Origin: DATLFA01 sp035525225
GTDB lineage: Bacteria; Actinomycetota; Acidimicrobiia; Acidimicrobiales; WLNW01
Assembly: GCA_035525225.1 (NCBI GenBank)
Contig: DATLFA010000071.1
Location: forward strand, 1-64,000
DNA length: 64,000 nucleotides
Direction of reading: 5' to 3'
Shown: positions 51,112 to 58,736 of the stretch, piece by piece
Position numbering within the stretch: position 1 is the stretch's first letter
Layout: every line of letters starts with the position of its first letter
The notes under the pieces: model-generated
Seen by the model: only the letters and a program-made list of their open reading frames with translations
Told to the model about the DNA's origin: nothing
Databases searched by the model: none
Position numbers and translations under genes: made by a program

Positions 51112-51942
51112 TTATTGCGCCGTCTCCTGTTCGTGGCTGACGGCTCGCTGCTGCGCCACCATCGGCATGTGCACGAGCAGGCCGCCGTCGACGTTGAGCA
51201 CGTGGCCCGTGACGAAGGCGGCGTCGTCGCTCGCAAGGTACGCAACCGCGGCGGCGATGTCGTCGGGGTTGCCGACGCGGGGCGTGAGGTGATGTGAGAG
51301 CGCGAGGCTCGTTGCTTCGGGGTCGTCGGTGAGGTGGCGCTCGGACAGGATCAGGCCCGGTGCGACCGCGTTGCAGCGCACGCCCTGCTTGCCGTACATA
51401 GTGGCGATTGACCAGGTCAGCGAGTTCAGTGCCGCCTTCGACGCCGCGTACGCGGCGCGGACGAGGTCGCCGGTGAGACCGGAGGCCGACGATGTGTTGA
51501 TGATCGAACCGCCCCCGGCCGCGATCATGTGCGGCAGCACATGCTTGCACGTCAGCATCGGGCCGCGCACGTTGACGGCCATCGTCTGATCCCACAGCTC
51601 GATGCTCATGCCGATCACATCGATGTCGCGGCCGAGTACCTCGTCCCGGGTGTCGGCCGCATTGTTGTGTAAGACGTCGATCCGACCGTAGGTATCGAGC
51701 GTTGCCCGCACCATGTCGATGACGGCTTGTTCGTCACCCACGTCCACGCGCAACCCGATGGCGCGGCCGGCGTTGGCCTCGATCGCGGCAGCGGACCGCT
51801 TGGCGTTCTCCCCGTCGACGTCGGCCACGACCACCGAAGCTCCCTCGGCAGCCAGGCGAACCGCGCACGCTCGACCGATGCCACGTCCGGCACCGACGAC
51901 GATCGCGACCTTGCCCTCGAGTCGTCGGATCGGGGCGGTCAC
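51112..51942 (-). CDS. short-chain dehydrogenase/reductase (SDR)
   Basis: This 276-residue classical SDR has VGAGRGIGRACAVRLA, VLHNNAAD, the catalytic AAYAASKAALNSLTWSIATM and Ser in NTSSASG, and the cofactor tail VLNVDGGLLV. ATG 51942 overlaps the P450 stop (ATGA). It is part of a three-gene operon with the upstream P450 and the downstream enoyl-CoA hydratase, likely oxidising a P450-made alcohol; that order is inference. Confidence 0.9.
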   Translation of the reverse strand: MTAPIRRLEGKVAIVVGAGRGIGRACAVRLAAEGASVVVADVDGENAKRSAAAIEANAGRAIGLRVDVGDEQAVIDMVRATLDTYGRIDVLHNNAADTRDEVLGRDIDVIGMSIELWDQTMAVNVRGPMLTCKHVLPHMIAAGGGSIINTSSASGLTGDLVRAAYAASKAALNSLTWSIATMYGKQGVRCNAVAPGLILSERHLTDDPEATSLALSHHLTPRVGNPDDIAAAVAYLASDDAAFVTGHVLNVDGGLLVHMPMVAQQRAVSHEQETAQ

Positions 51943-53138
51943 GCGACGACCTCGAGGTGCCGCGGCCCGTACTCGAGGAACATCGGGACGAACTCGAACT
52001 CGAAGTCGTCGGCGAGCCTGAGCGTGCCTGGGGGGTAATGGTCGAAGTACGCCTCGAACAAGATGCGTGTCTCCATTCGTGCGATGTTCCGGCCGGGGCA
52101 GACGTGTGGACCGACGCCGAACGACAGGTGCTCGGCCGACGGCTGGCGGTCGGGGCGGAATGTTTCGGCGTCTTCGCCGTAGACGCGCTCGTCGCGGTTC
52201 GCGGACGCGACGCCCAACACGATGCGGTCACCGGGGCATATCCGTGTGCCGTCGATCTCCTCCTCGACGGCGGCCGTGCGGAACAGCAACATCACCGGTG
52301 GTTCGAGCCGGAGCGACTCTTCGATGGCAAAGGGGATGAGATCCCGGTCGTCGCGCAACCGCTGCTCGAACTCGGGCTCTGTGAACATGCGGTAGAAGAG
52401 GTTGCCGATGAGCGCCGTCGTCGACAGGCTCGCCGCGAGCACGCCGGCGGACTGGGTGCGCGTGTCCCAGTCCGTCATCCGTCGGCTGCCGTCGTCCGCG
52501 TACAGCATGCGCGTCATGAGGTCATCGGCCTTGGGCTCTGCGCGATGCCGCAGTGCGATCTGCTCGTCCAGGTAGGAGGCGAACTCGGGAAACGCGCCGG
52601 CGATGCCTTCCCCACGCTCGGTGCGGTTCGTGGCGGGCCACGTGCTGTGGATGAGTTCGAAGCACCACGCCGCGACCTGTTCGATGTCGTCGAGCGGGAT
52701 CCCGAGCACGTGGGCACTGACCGCTTGCGGCAGCGGCAAGGTCAGCTCCTGCACCAGATCGCCACCACCGCGTGCGACGAGCCGAGCCAGTCGATCGAGA
52801 ACGTACGCCCGGGTAAAGGGCTCGGCGTTCGTTGCCATGCGCGGGCTCAACGCGGCGACGAGCGGACGGCGGATCTCGGTGTGGCGAGGAGGATCTGTCT
52901 CGCCCAGGAAGCGATCCTGGTCCGGCATTTCGACCCACGACTCCCGCCAGCCTCCCGCGTTCGGCCATGACCGCGCGTCGCGGAACATGCGCTGGTTGTC
53001 GTCGTAGCGCGCCACGTAGAAGTAACCCTCGGCGGTACGGATGACCGGACACCGGTCGCGCATGGTCCGCATCTCGGGGAACATGGCGTGTGTCCGCTCG
53101 GAATCGAACGGACTGAACGTCAGCTCGTCATCGACCAC
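51939..53138 (-). CDS. cytochrome P450
   Basis: This 399-residue P450 has Glu-x-x-Arg in AIEESLRLEPPV and the heme loop FGVGPHVCPGRNIAR with Cys near 347. The I-helix reads AGVLAASLSTTALIG rather than AGxE(D)T, so the acid/alcohol pair is partly altered. GTG 53138 has CAGGAGG upstream. It precedes the SDR in one operon. Substrate unknown; the unusual I-helix is worth note. Confidence 0.92.
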   Translation of the reverse strand: MVDDELTFSPFDSERTHAMFPEMRTMRDRCPVIRTAEGYFYVARYDDNQRMFRDARSWPNAGGWRESWVEMPDQDRFLGETDPPRHTEIRRPLVAALSPRMATNAEPFTRAYVLDRLARLVARGGGDLVQELTLPLPQAVSAHVLGIPLDDIEQVAAWCFELIHSTWPATNRTERGEGIAGAFPEFASYLDEQIALRHRAEPKADDLMTRMLYADDGSRRMTDWDTRTQSAGVLAASLSTTALIGNLFYRMFTEPEFEQRLRDDRDLIPFAIEESLRLEPPVMLLFRTAAVEEEIDGTRICPGDRIVLGVASANRDERVYGEDAETFRPDRQPSAEHLSFGVGPHVCPGRNIARMETRILFEAYFDHYPPGTLRLADDFEFEFVPMFLEYGPRHLEVVA

Positions 53139-53262
53139 GGGCGCCTCCTGGCGATTGTCGGGCCACGCAGGACTCGGCCTGGTGGCTGCGAACAGCCGAG
53201 GATCGTACCGAACGACACGAGCTCACCTCACCGCGTCGGCTTTTCGTCGTCCTTTGTGCGGC

Positions 53263-53650
53263 TCAGCGCCGGTCGGCCTTGGCCCGCATGGCGTCGACGA
53301 TCGCCCGGTGTTCGTCGCTCGCGCTCGAGATGGACTCCGCGGCGACGGCGAAGTCGAGGATGTCGAGCACCGCTCGTTCGAGGTGTTTGTTGAGGGCGCG
53401 TTTGGTGTCGCGCAGCGCGTGCGGCGGCTGTTGCGCCAGACGTTCGGCGAGCGCCATCGCCTGCGCTATGCTCGTGCCGTCGTCGACCACGCGGTTCGCA
53501 AGGCCGAGCTCGACTGCGACCTGTGCCGGGATGCGATCACCGGTGTAGAGGTACTCCTTCGCGCGCAACAGGCTCGTGAGCGCGGGCCACGTGATCGCCA
53601 CCGTCGGCGGCGACGAGGCCGACCGACACGGTGGACGCGCAAGGTGGGCG
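53263..53650 (-). pseudogene. enoyl-CoA hydratase, C-terminal fragment, frameshifted
   Basis: The frame from 53601 down (AITWPALTSLLRAKEYLYTG, ANRVVDDGTSIAQAMALAER) is the C-terminal half of a crotonase. The preceding SVGLVAADGG is in another frame just upstream (to about 53650). The N-terminal ~110 residues are absent. A change of one or two bases near 53600 would join the frames. It is a truncated relic near the divergent F420 oxidoreductase. Confidence 0.72.
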
Positions 53651-53743
53651 CGGCTTTCGACTAGGGCCGCATCGGCCCCTGCGCGAACGTGAACGTGGTA
53701 CGCGCGCGCCAGCGGCGGGTCGACTGCTTAGAATTCCCTCGCT

Positions 53744-54637
53744 ATGGAACTGGCTCTCCGCGATCGTCTCCGCACGCCGGGTGTGTGGTCGTTCACCGAC
53801 GCCATGCCTGTCGCGGAGGCGGCTGAGTTCGCCGCTCGAGTTGAGTCGCTCGGATACTCGGCGTTGTGGGTTCCCGATACGGTCGGACGAGATCCGTTCG
53901 CACACATCGCGCATCTCGCCAACCAAACGACGTCGCTCGTCTTCGCCACGGGCATCGCGAGCATCTTTCAACGTCACCCCGGGGCGATGAAGCAAGCCGC
54001 GTACACACTCGCCGAACAGACCGATGACCGGTTCATGCTCGGTCTCGGGGTCAGTCACGCACCGATGGTCGAAGGCGTACGCCAACTCGACTATGCGAAA
54101 CCCCTCACACAGATGAGTGCCTATCTCGAAGCGATGGCTTCATCGCCATATCGGACGCCCGCGTCCGTCACCGTCACCACCCCGCCGACTTTGCTCGCCG
54201 CTCTCGGTCCGAAGATGCTCGCGCTCGCGGCCAAAGCGGCAGATGGCGCGCACCCTTACTGGACCACGCCGGAACACACCGCCGACGCGCGCACTCTTCT
54301 CGGCCCCGACAAGCTGTTGTGCGTCGAACAGAAAGTGGTGTTGTCGACCGACCCGGCGGCAGCGCGCGAAGCGGCCAACGCCGCGCTCGCGATATACGCC
54401 AAGCTGCCGAACTACCGCAACAATTGGATCCGGCTCGGCTACCGCGAAGAGGAGATCGAACACCGCGATCACCGCTTCGTCGATGCCGTTGTCGCGTGGG
54501 GCGATGAAGAGTCGGTCTCGTCGAGGATCCGCGCGCACTACGACGCCGGCGCGGACCACGTGTGCATCCAAGTGTTGCCTACCGACGGTTCGGGTCTGAC
54601 CGATTGGCACGCTCTCGAAGCGATGGCGCCCCGGTAG
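53744..54637 (+). CDS. LLM-class F420-dependent oxidoreductase
   Basis: This 297-residue luciferase-like protein is close to the TIGR03620 type. Motifs are VESLGYSALWVPDTVGRDPF, SLVFATGIASIFQRHPG, DRFMLGLGVSHAPMVEG and a C-terminal LLAALGPKMLALAAKAADG followed by AHPYW. ATG 53744 is the only reasonable start. It stands alone between a crotonase relic and the PfkB kinase. Reduction of a ketone or ring by F420H2 is possible; the substrate is unknown. Confidence 0.88.
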   Translation: MELALRDRLRTPGVWSFTDAMPVAEAAEFAARVESLGYSALWVPDTVGRDPFAHIAHLANQTTSLVFATGIASIFQRHPGAMKQAAYTLAEQTDDRFMLGLGVSHAPMVEGVRQLDYAKPLTQMSAYLEAMASSPYRTPASVTVTTPPTLLAALGPKMLALAAKAADGAHPYWTTPEHTADARTLLGPDKLLCVEQKVVLSTDPAAAREAANAALAIYAKLPNYRNNWIRLGYREEEIEHRDHRFVDAVVAWGDEESVSSRIRAHYDAGADHVCIQVLPTDGSGLTDWHALEAMAPR

Positions 54638-54654
54638 CCCGATTTCGTCGGTCG

Positions 54655-55617
54655 TCATCCGGTCTTGCGCAGTTCAACGCGACGCGCGATCTCCTTGATC
54701 GTGTCCAAATGACCGGTCGCGAGTCCGTGTCTGGTGACGTTGACCGACGCCGCAGCAGCCGCGAGGCGGATCGTTTCGGAGCGGGGAAGGCCTTTGGCCA
54801 AGCCGACGGCGAGCGCGGCCGTCATGGAATCGCCCGCGCCTCGATGGTCGACGACTTGCATCTCCGGGGCGTGCACGGTGAACCAGTCGCCGTCGATCGA
54901 CACCACGGCCGGTTCCGCGGCGCGGGAGATGACCACCTCAGCAGCGCCGCGTTCGCGAAGCTCTACACCGGCGGCGACGACTGCGGCGACGTCAGTTGCG
55001 TGCTCCGGTTTCAAGAGGCCATCGATCTGCAATTCTTCGTCGCTGACCTTGAGCGATGTGACGCCACCCTCGAGGGCTGCCTCCATCTGCGAGCCATGGA
55101 TGTCACACACCACGGTCGCGGCGTTGCTGCGAAGGTCGCTGGCAAGCCGACGAAAGATGTCGTCGTCGACGGCATCGATCGAAGGCACACCGGTGAGTAC
55201 CGTGACGTCTGCGGCGAGCGCGGCACCCAGCGCAGTGCTGTAGAGCTCGTCGACGGTATGCCGGTCGAGTGCGGGGAATACCGAGTCGACCATCACTTCG
55301 CGGTCGCCGCCTCGACGGTCGTGAACGTAGCTGGGAGTGTCGTCGCCCATGTGAATCTCGGCCAGCTCGATGCCCTCTGCGCGCGCCAAAGAACTCGCAA
55401 CCGCGCCGGTCTCGCCGCCGAAGCATCCGACGAGTAGTGCGCCGGTTCGCATGGTGCACACCATTCGAGCGACCCAGATACCTTGTCCGCCGGCGTGAAT
55501 GTGAACACGATGCTCCTCCGTGCCGTGCGACTCGACCGTGATCGTCAGGAGGGGGAGCGGGGAGAACACACAAACGTGCCCCGTCCTCGGATGGTCAGAT
55601 CTGGTGTCGTCGGGCAT
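54655..55617 (-). CDS. PfkB-family carbohydrate kinase (FruK/LacC-like)
   Basis: This 320-residue ribokinase-fold kinase has the glycine-rich sugar site HAGGQGIWVARM near the N-terminus, and the catalytic VVDHRGAGDSMTAALAVG with Asp near 264. The N-terminal segment HVCVFSPLPLLTITV matches the 1-phosphofructokinase branch. ATG 55617 was taken. It is convergent with the F420 oxidoreductase, 17 bases apart. The substrate could be fructose-1-phosphate or tagatose-6-phosphate. Confidence 0.83.
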   Translation of the reverse strand: MPDDTRSDHPRTGHVCVFSPLPLLTITVESHGTEEHRVHIHAGGQGIWVARMVCTMRTGALLVGCFGGETGAVASSLARAEGIELAEIHMGDDTPSYVHDRRGGDREVMVDSVFPALDRHTVDELYSTALGAALAADVTVLTGVPSIDAVDDDIFRRLASDLRSNAATVVCDIHGSQMEAALEGGVTSLKVSDEELQIDGLLKPEHATDVAAVVAAGVELRERGAAEVVISRAAEPAVVSIDGDWFTVHAPEMQVVDHRGAGDSMTAALAVGLAKGLPRSETIRLAAAAASVNVTRHGLATGHLDTIKEIARRVELRKTG

Positions 55618-55738
55618 TTGTGCCCGCTACCCCGCCGTTTCACCATTCAAGCGTCTGTTCTCACACCAGCTGACCGGTGCGCTGTGCCTCGCTGGTAATC
55701 CGCTCGTAGACGCAACAACAAGTCGATGCGGTCCTTGG

Positions 55739-56122
55739 TCATGTCCCGCGCTCTGGGATCGACCCCCGGCGTCGGGGTCCTTCGCACCGGAACAGCCCGA
55801 CGTAGCCAGTGACGATCATCACCGCGGCCAGGGCGCGTAGAGGCGGGGTGTACTCCTCGGGGTAGATTACGTTCTCGATGTAGCGGTCGATGAACCCACC
55901 TTCGTAGCCCTCGCCGCCACCGCGCTTCCGAAGCCACTTCTCGAACGGCGTGAGCGGGCATGCGTAACCGATGACGATGATGCCGACACCCCACGCGACA
56001 GCAGGGACGTGGAGCCACACGAGCCAGGGCCAGCGCCAGGCGACGAGCGCGCCAGCGGCGACGAAGAGGATGAACGCCAGGTGGACCACCAGCACGACAC
56101 CGGCAAGCACATCGAACACCAT
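55739..56122 (-). CDS. DUF2784 membrane protein
   Basis: This 127-residue protein has three hydrophobic segments: VLAGVVLVVHLAFILFVAAG, VWLHVPAVAWGVGIIVIGYA and LAAVMIVTGYVGLF. The motif ACPLTPFEKWLRKRGG is a DUF2784 signature. ATG 56122 (MVFDVLAGVV) is chosen; longer starts have no family match. The role of the family is unknown. Divergent from the HD-GYP/LuxR gene. Confidence 0.87.
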   Translation of the reverse strand: MVFDVLAGVVLVVHLAFILFVAAGALVAWRWPWLVWLHVPAVAWGVGIIVIGYACPLTPFEKWLRKRGGGEGYEGGFIDRYIENVIYPEEYTPPLRALAAVMIVTGYVGLFRCEGPRRRGSIPERGT

Positions 56123-56291
56123 TCCAACCAGCGACAGTACTCGCGGCGAGCGGGCGAGTGGTCCGTGACAATGAACGCCGTGCGCCCAAGGAGCGAATGT
56201 CGAGGGGGGTCCTCCAGGCGGCTGTGCACGGGAAGGTCTCCCATGGAGACTGGTCATGGACATGCCTGGGTGGTGGCCCTAGATTTCGGCG

Positions 56292-57845
56292 ATGGCAGGG
56301 CCTGAGCGTGATCGCCTGGCGAGCCTGTTCGGAGCGTTGGCGTCGTCGGCCGACGTCGCCAGTGGGTTCCACACCGAGAAGGCGATCCGGACCGCCATCG
56401 TTGCCAGCCGCCTCGCCAATGTCGCCGGGCTCGGGACTCAAGACCAGTCCGATGCCTATTACCTGGCGTTGGTCCGGTTCCTCGGCTGCACGTCGTTCTC
56501 CCCCGAGGCGGCACGATTCGGCGGCGGGGACGACCACAGCGTCGGACGAGTCATGGCGTTCGTCGATCCAGGGGAGCCAGCCAAGCTGGTCAGGGACATC
56601 GTGCGCGGTGTCGGGAAGGGGGCGCCGGCCGCCAAGCGAGTGAAGGGTCTCGCCTCGTTGTTCACCGACCGGTCGGCTCCGTTGGTGCACGCACAGGCGG
56701 AGTGCGACGTGGGCGACGCGCTCGCCCGCAGGATAGGGATGCCCGACACGATCCTCGCCGCGCTCGGCGACCTGTTCGAGCGCTGGGACGGCAAGGGCTA
56801 TCCGATTGGCAAGGCGGAGGATGACATCCATCCGCTTGCCCGCCTCGTGGTGATCGCCGAGGTGCTGGAGATCGGCGAGCACCGCTACGGGCTCGACGGC
56901 GCACTGGCCACCGCCAGGGCTCGCAGCGGCGGGCGTTTCGATCCCGTGCTCATCGACGTGTTCTGCGCCTCCGCAACGGATCTGTTCGCAGGGCTCGGCG
57001 CCGGGTCGGTGTGGGAGCTGTACCTCGATGCCGAGCCCACGCCGCACCGAAACGTGACTCCTGCGGTCGTCATGAGGTACGCGGAGGCGTTCGCCCGTGC
57101 TGTCGATCTCAAGTCGGTGTGGACGGCGACACACTCCCACACCGTCGGCGTGCTCGCCACGACAGCGGGTCAAGCGGCCGGCCTTAACTCGGAAGCCGTC
57201 GACGAGTTGCGTATCGCGGGATGGCTGCACGACCTCGGCCGGGTCGCGGTGCCGAACCTGCTCTGGGACAAACCCGGTCCGCTGAACGCGGCGGAGTGGG
57301 AACAGGTTCGCCTGCACGCCTATCACACCGAGCGGCTGCTGGCCCGAAGCCCGCTGCTCGCACCAGTTGCAGCCGTGGCCGGCGCGGTGCACGAACGTGC
57401 CGACGGCTCCGGCTACCCCAAGTCGCTTCGCTCGACGCAGGTCGAGTCGGCGGCGCGGATGCTCGCAGCCTGCGATGTCTACGCCGCGCTGCGCGAGGAC
57501 CGGCCGCACCGTCCCGCGATCTCGGCGGAGGCCGCAGCTCGCACCCTCGCGGCTGAGGCCGGCGCAGGCAGGCTCGACCCGGCCGCGGCGCGGTGCGTGC
57601 TCGAGGCTGCCGGCCACGCTCGGACGGCACGCGCCGGCGGTTGGCCGGCTGGGCTCAGCGACCGCGAGGTCGAGGTTCTGCGGCTGGTGTCACGCGGCGG
57701 CACCAACAAGGATGTGGCGCGCCATCTGGGGATCTCGCATCGAACCGTGCAGCACCACGTGGCGCACATCTACAACAAGATCGGCGTCACCAGCCGGGCC
57801 GGAGCAGCGCTGTTCGCGGCCGAGAACGGACTGAGCGACCTATAG
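56292..57845 (+). CDS. HD-GYP phosphohydrolase with LuxR DNA-binding domain
   Basis: This 517-residue two-part protein has a first half with a degenerate HD-GYP piece (FERWDGKGYPIGKAEDD), then a second HD-GYP with WLHDLGRVAVPNLLWDKPGP and HERADGSGYPKSLRS, which keep His-Asp and the GYP loop. The C-terminal ~65 residues form a LuxR HTH (DREVEVLRLVSRGGTNKDVA, ISHRTVQHHVAHIYNKIG). Such HD-GYP domains hydrolyse cyclic dinucleotides or act as sensors. ATG 56292 is the start. The combination suggests a nucleotide-sensing regulator. Confidence 0.88.
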   Translation: MAGPERDRLASLFGALASSADVASGFHTEKAIRTAIVASRLANVAGLGTQDQSDAYYLALVRFLGCTSFSPEAARFGGGDDHSVGRVMAFVDPGEPAKLVRDIVRGVGKGAPAAKRVKGLASLFTDRSAPLVHAQAECDVGDALARRIGMPDTILAALGDLFERWDGKGYPIGKAEDDIHPLARLVVIAEVLEIGEHRYGLDGALATARARSGGRFDPVLIDVFCASATDLFAGLGAGSVWELYLDAEPTPHRNVTPAVVMRYAEAFARAVDLKSVWTATHSHTVGVLATTAGQAAGLNSEAVDELRIAGWLHDLGRVAVPNLLWDKPGPLNAAEWEQVRLHAYHTERLLARSPLLAPVAAVAGAVHERADGSGYPKSLRSTQVESAARMLAACDVYAALREDRPHRPAISAEAAARTLAAEAGAGRLDPAAARCVLEAAGHARTARAGGWPAGLSDREVEVLRLVSRGGTNKDVARHLGISHRTVQHHVAHIYNKIGVTSRAGAALFAAENGLSDL

Positions 57846-57892
57846 GCGCGATGGCCGATGCGCGTTCCGGGCGGGTGCCGCATCGTGACAGC

Positions 57893-58354
57893 ATGGAAAC
57901 CACCACCCATGCCACTAGGTCCAGCACCCAGCCCCTGACCCGCTGGATGCGGATCGTCGGGGTCTTCTACCTGGCCCAATTCGTTGCCATGGCCTTCGTG
58001 CACGCGCCGATCCGGACCTTCGGGCCCGAGGGCGCACTCGACGCCGCCGACGCCGGGGACCCGATCGCCGAGTTCCTCGTCGACACGTGGACCACCTTCG
58101 GCATCGAAGTCGGTGCCATCGGCGTGGCCCTGGTCGTCGCCGCAGCGCGACCCCGGTACGCGTGGGGCGTCGCCGCCACGGTCCTGGCGATCGAGCTCAC
58201 GCGCGGCATTCTCAACGACGTCATCTTCATCGCACGCGGCATCGAGGTCGCCGGCTACCTCGTGTGGATCGCCATCCACAGCGTCGTGATCGTCGCCGGC
58301 CTGGTAGCGATGCGCCGTTCCTCGACTGCTCGGACCATCGCCGCAGCGGCCTGA
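57893..58354 (+). CDS. BphX-like small membrane protein
   Basis: This 153-residue protein has four hydrophobic segments and the start RWMRIVGVFYLAQFVAMAFV with HAPIRTFGPEGA, resembling BphX-type proteins of unknown function. FLVDTWTTFGIEVGAIGVAL is a conserved region. ATG 57893 or ATG 57851 may start it. It is on the same strand as the HD-GYP gene and 51 bases before a DUF4242 gene. Role unknown. Confidence 0.65.
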   Translation: METTTHATRSSTQPLTRWMRIVGVFYLAQFVAMAFVHAPIRTFGPEGALDAADAGDPIAEFLVDTWTTFGIEVGAIGVALVVAAARPRYAWGVAATVLAIELTRGILNDVIFIARGIEVAGYLVWIAIHSVVIVAGLVAMRRSSTARTIAAAA

Positions 58355-58405
58355 ACCCTCCCGCCAGACGAACCCACCAATTCCGAGTGACCGAAGGAGA
58401 CACCC

Positions 58406-58681
58406 ATGCCCAAGTACGTGATCGAGCGCGACCTGCCGGGAGCCGGGGAGCTCAGCGACACCGACATCGGGTCGATCAGCGAGAAGAGCAACACCGTCCT
58501 CAACGAGATGGGCGGCGCCGTGCAGTGGCTGCACAGCTATGTCACCGGCGACAAGCTCTTCTGCGTCTACATCGCCCCGAACGAGGACCGAATCCGCGAA
58601 CACGCCTCGCTCGGCGGCTTCCCCGCCAACGCGGTCCGCGAGGTCGCCAGGGTGATCGACCCCACCACCGGCGGCGCCTGA
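58406..58681 (+). CDS. DUF4242 family protein
   Basis: This 91-residue protein has the family start KYVIERDLPGAGEL, a central VQWLHSYVTGDKLFCVYIAP and the ending EVARVIDPTT. GAAGGAGA precedes ATG 58406. DUF4242 proteins are small ferredoxin-like-fold proteins, some annotated as nickel-binding; the role is unclear. It is convergent with the CoxL-like gene. Confidence 0.87.
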   Translation: MPKYVIERDLPGAGELSDTDIGSISEKSNTVLNEMGGAVQWLHSYVTGDKLFCVYIAPNEDRIREHASLGGFPANAVREVARVIDPTTGGA

Positions 58682-58736
58682 TACGACAGCTCCTCGTCGC
58701 TCGCGGCAGCACGCGACCGCGTAGGTCTGTTCGCCG

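Noticed and set aside
55647..57617. 656-codon open frame on the - strand
   Set aside because: It is antisense to the HD-GYP/LuxR gene, whose motifs are unambiguous.
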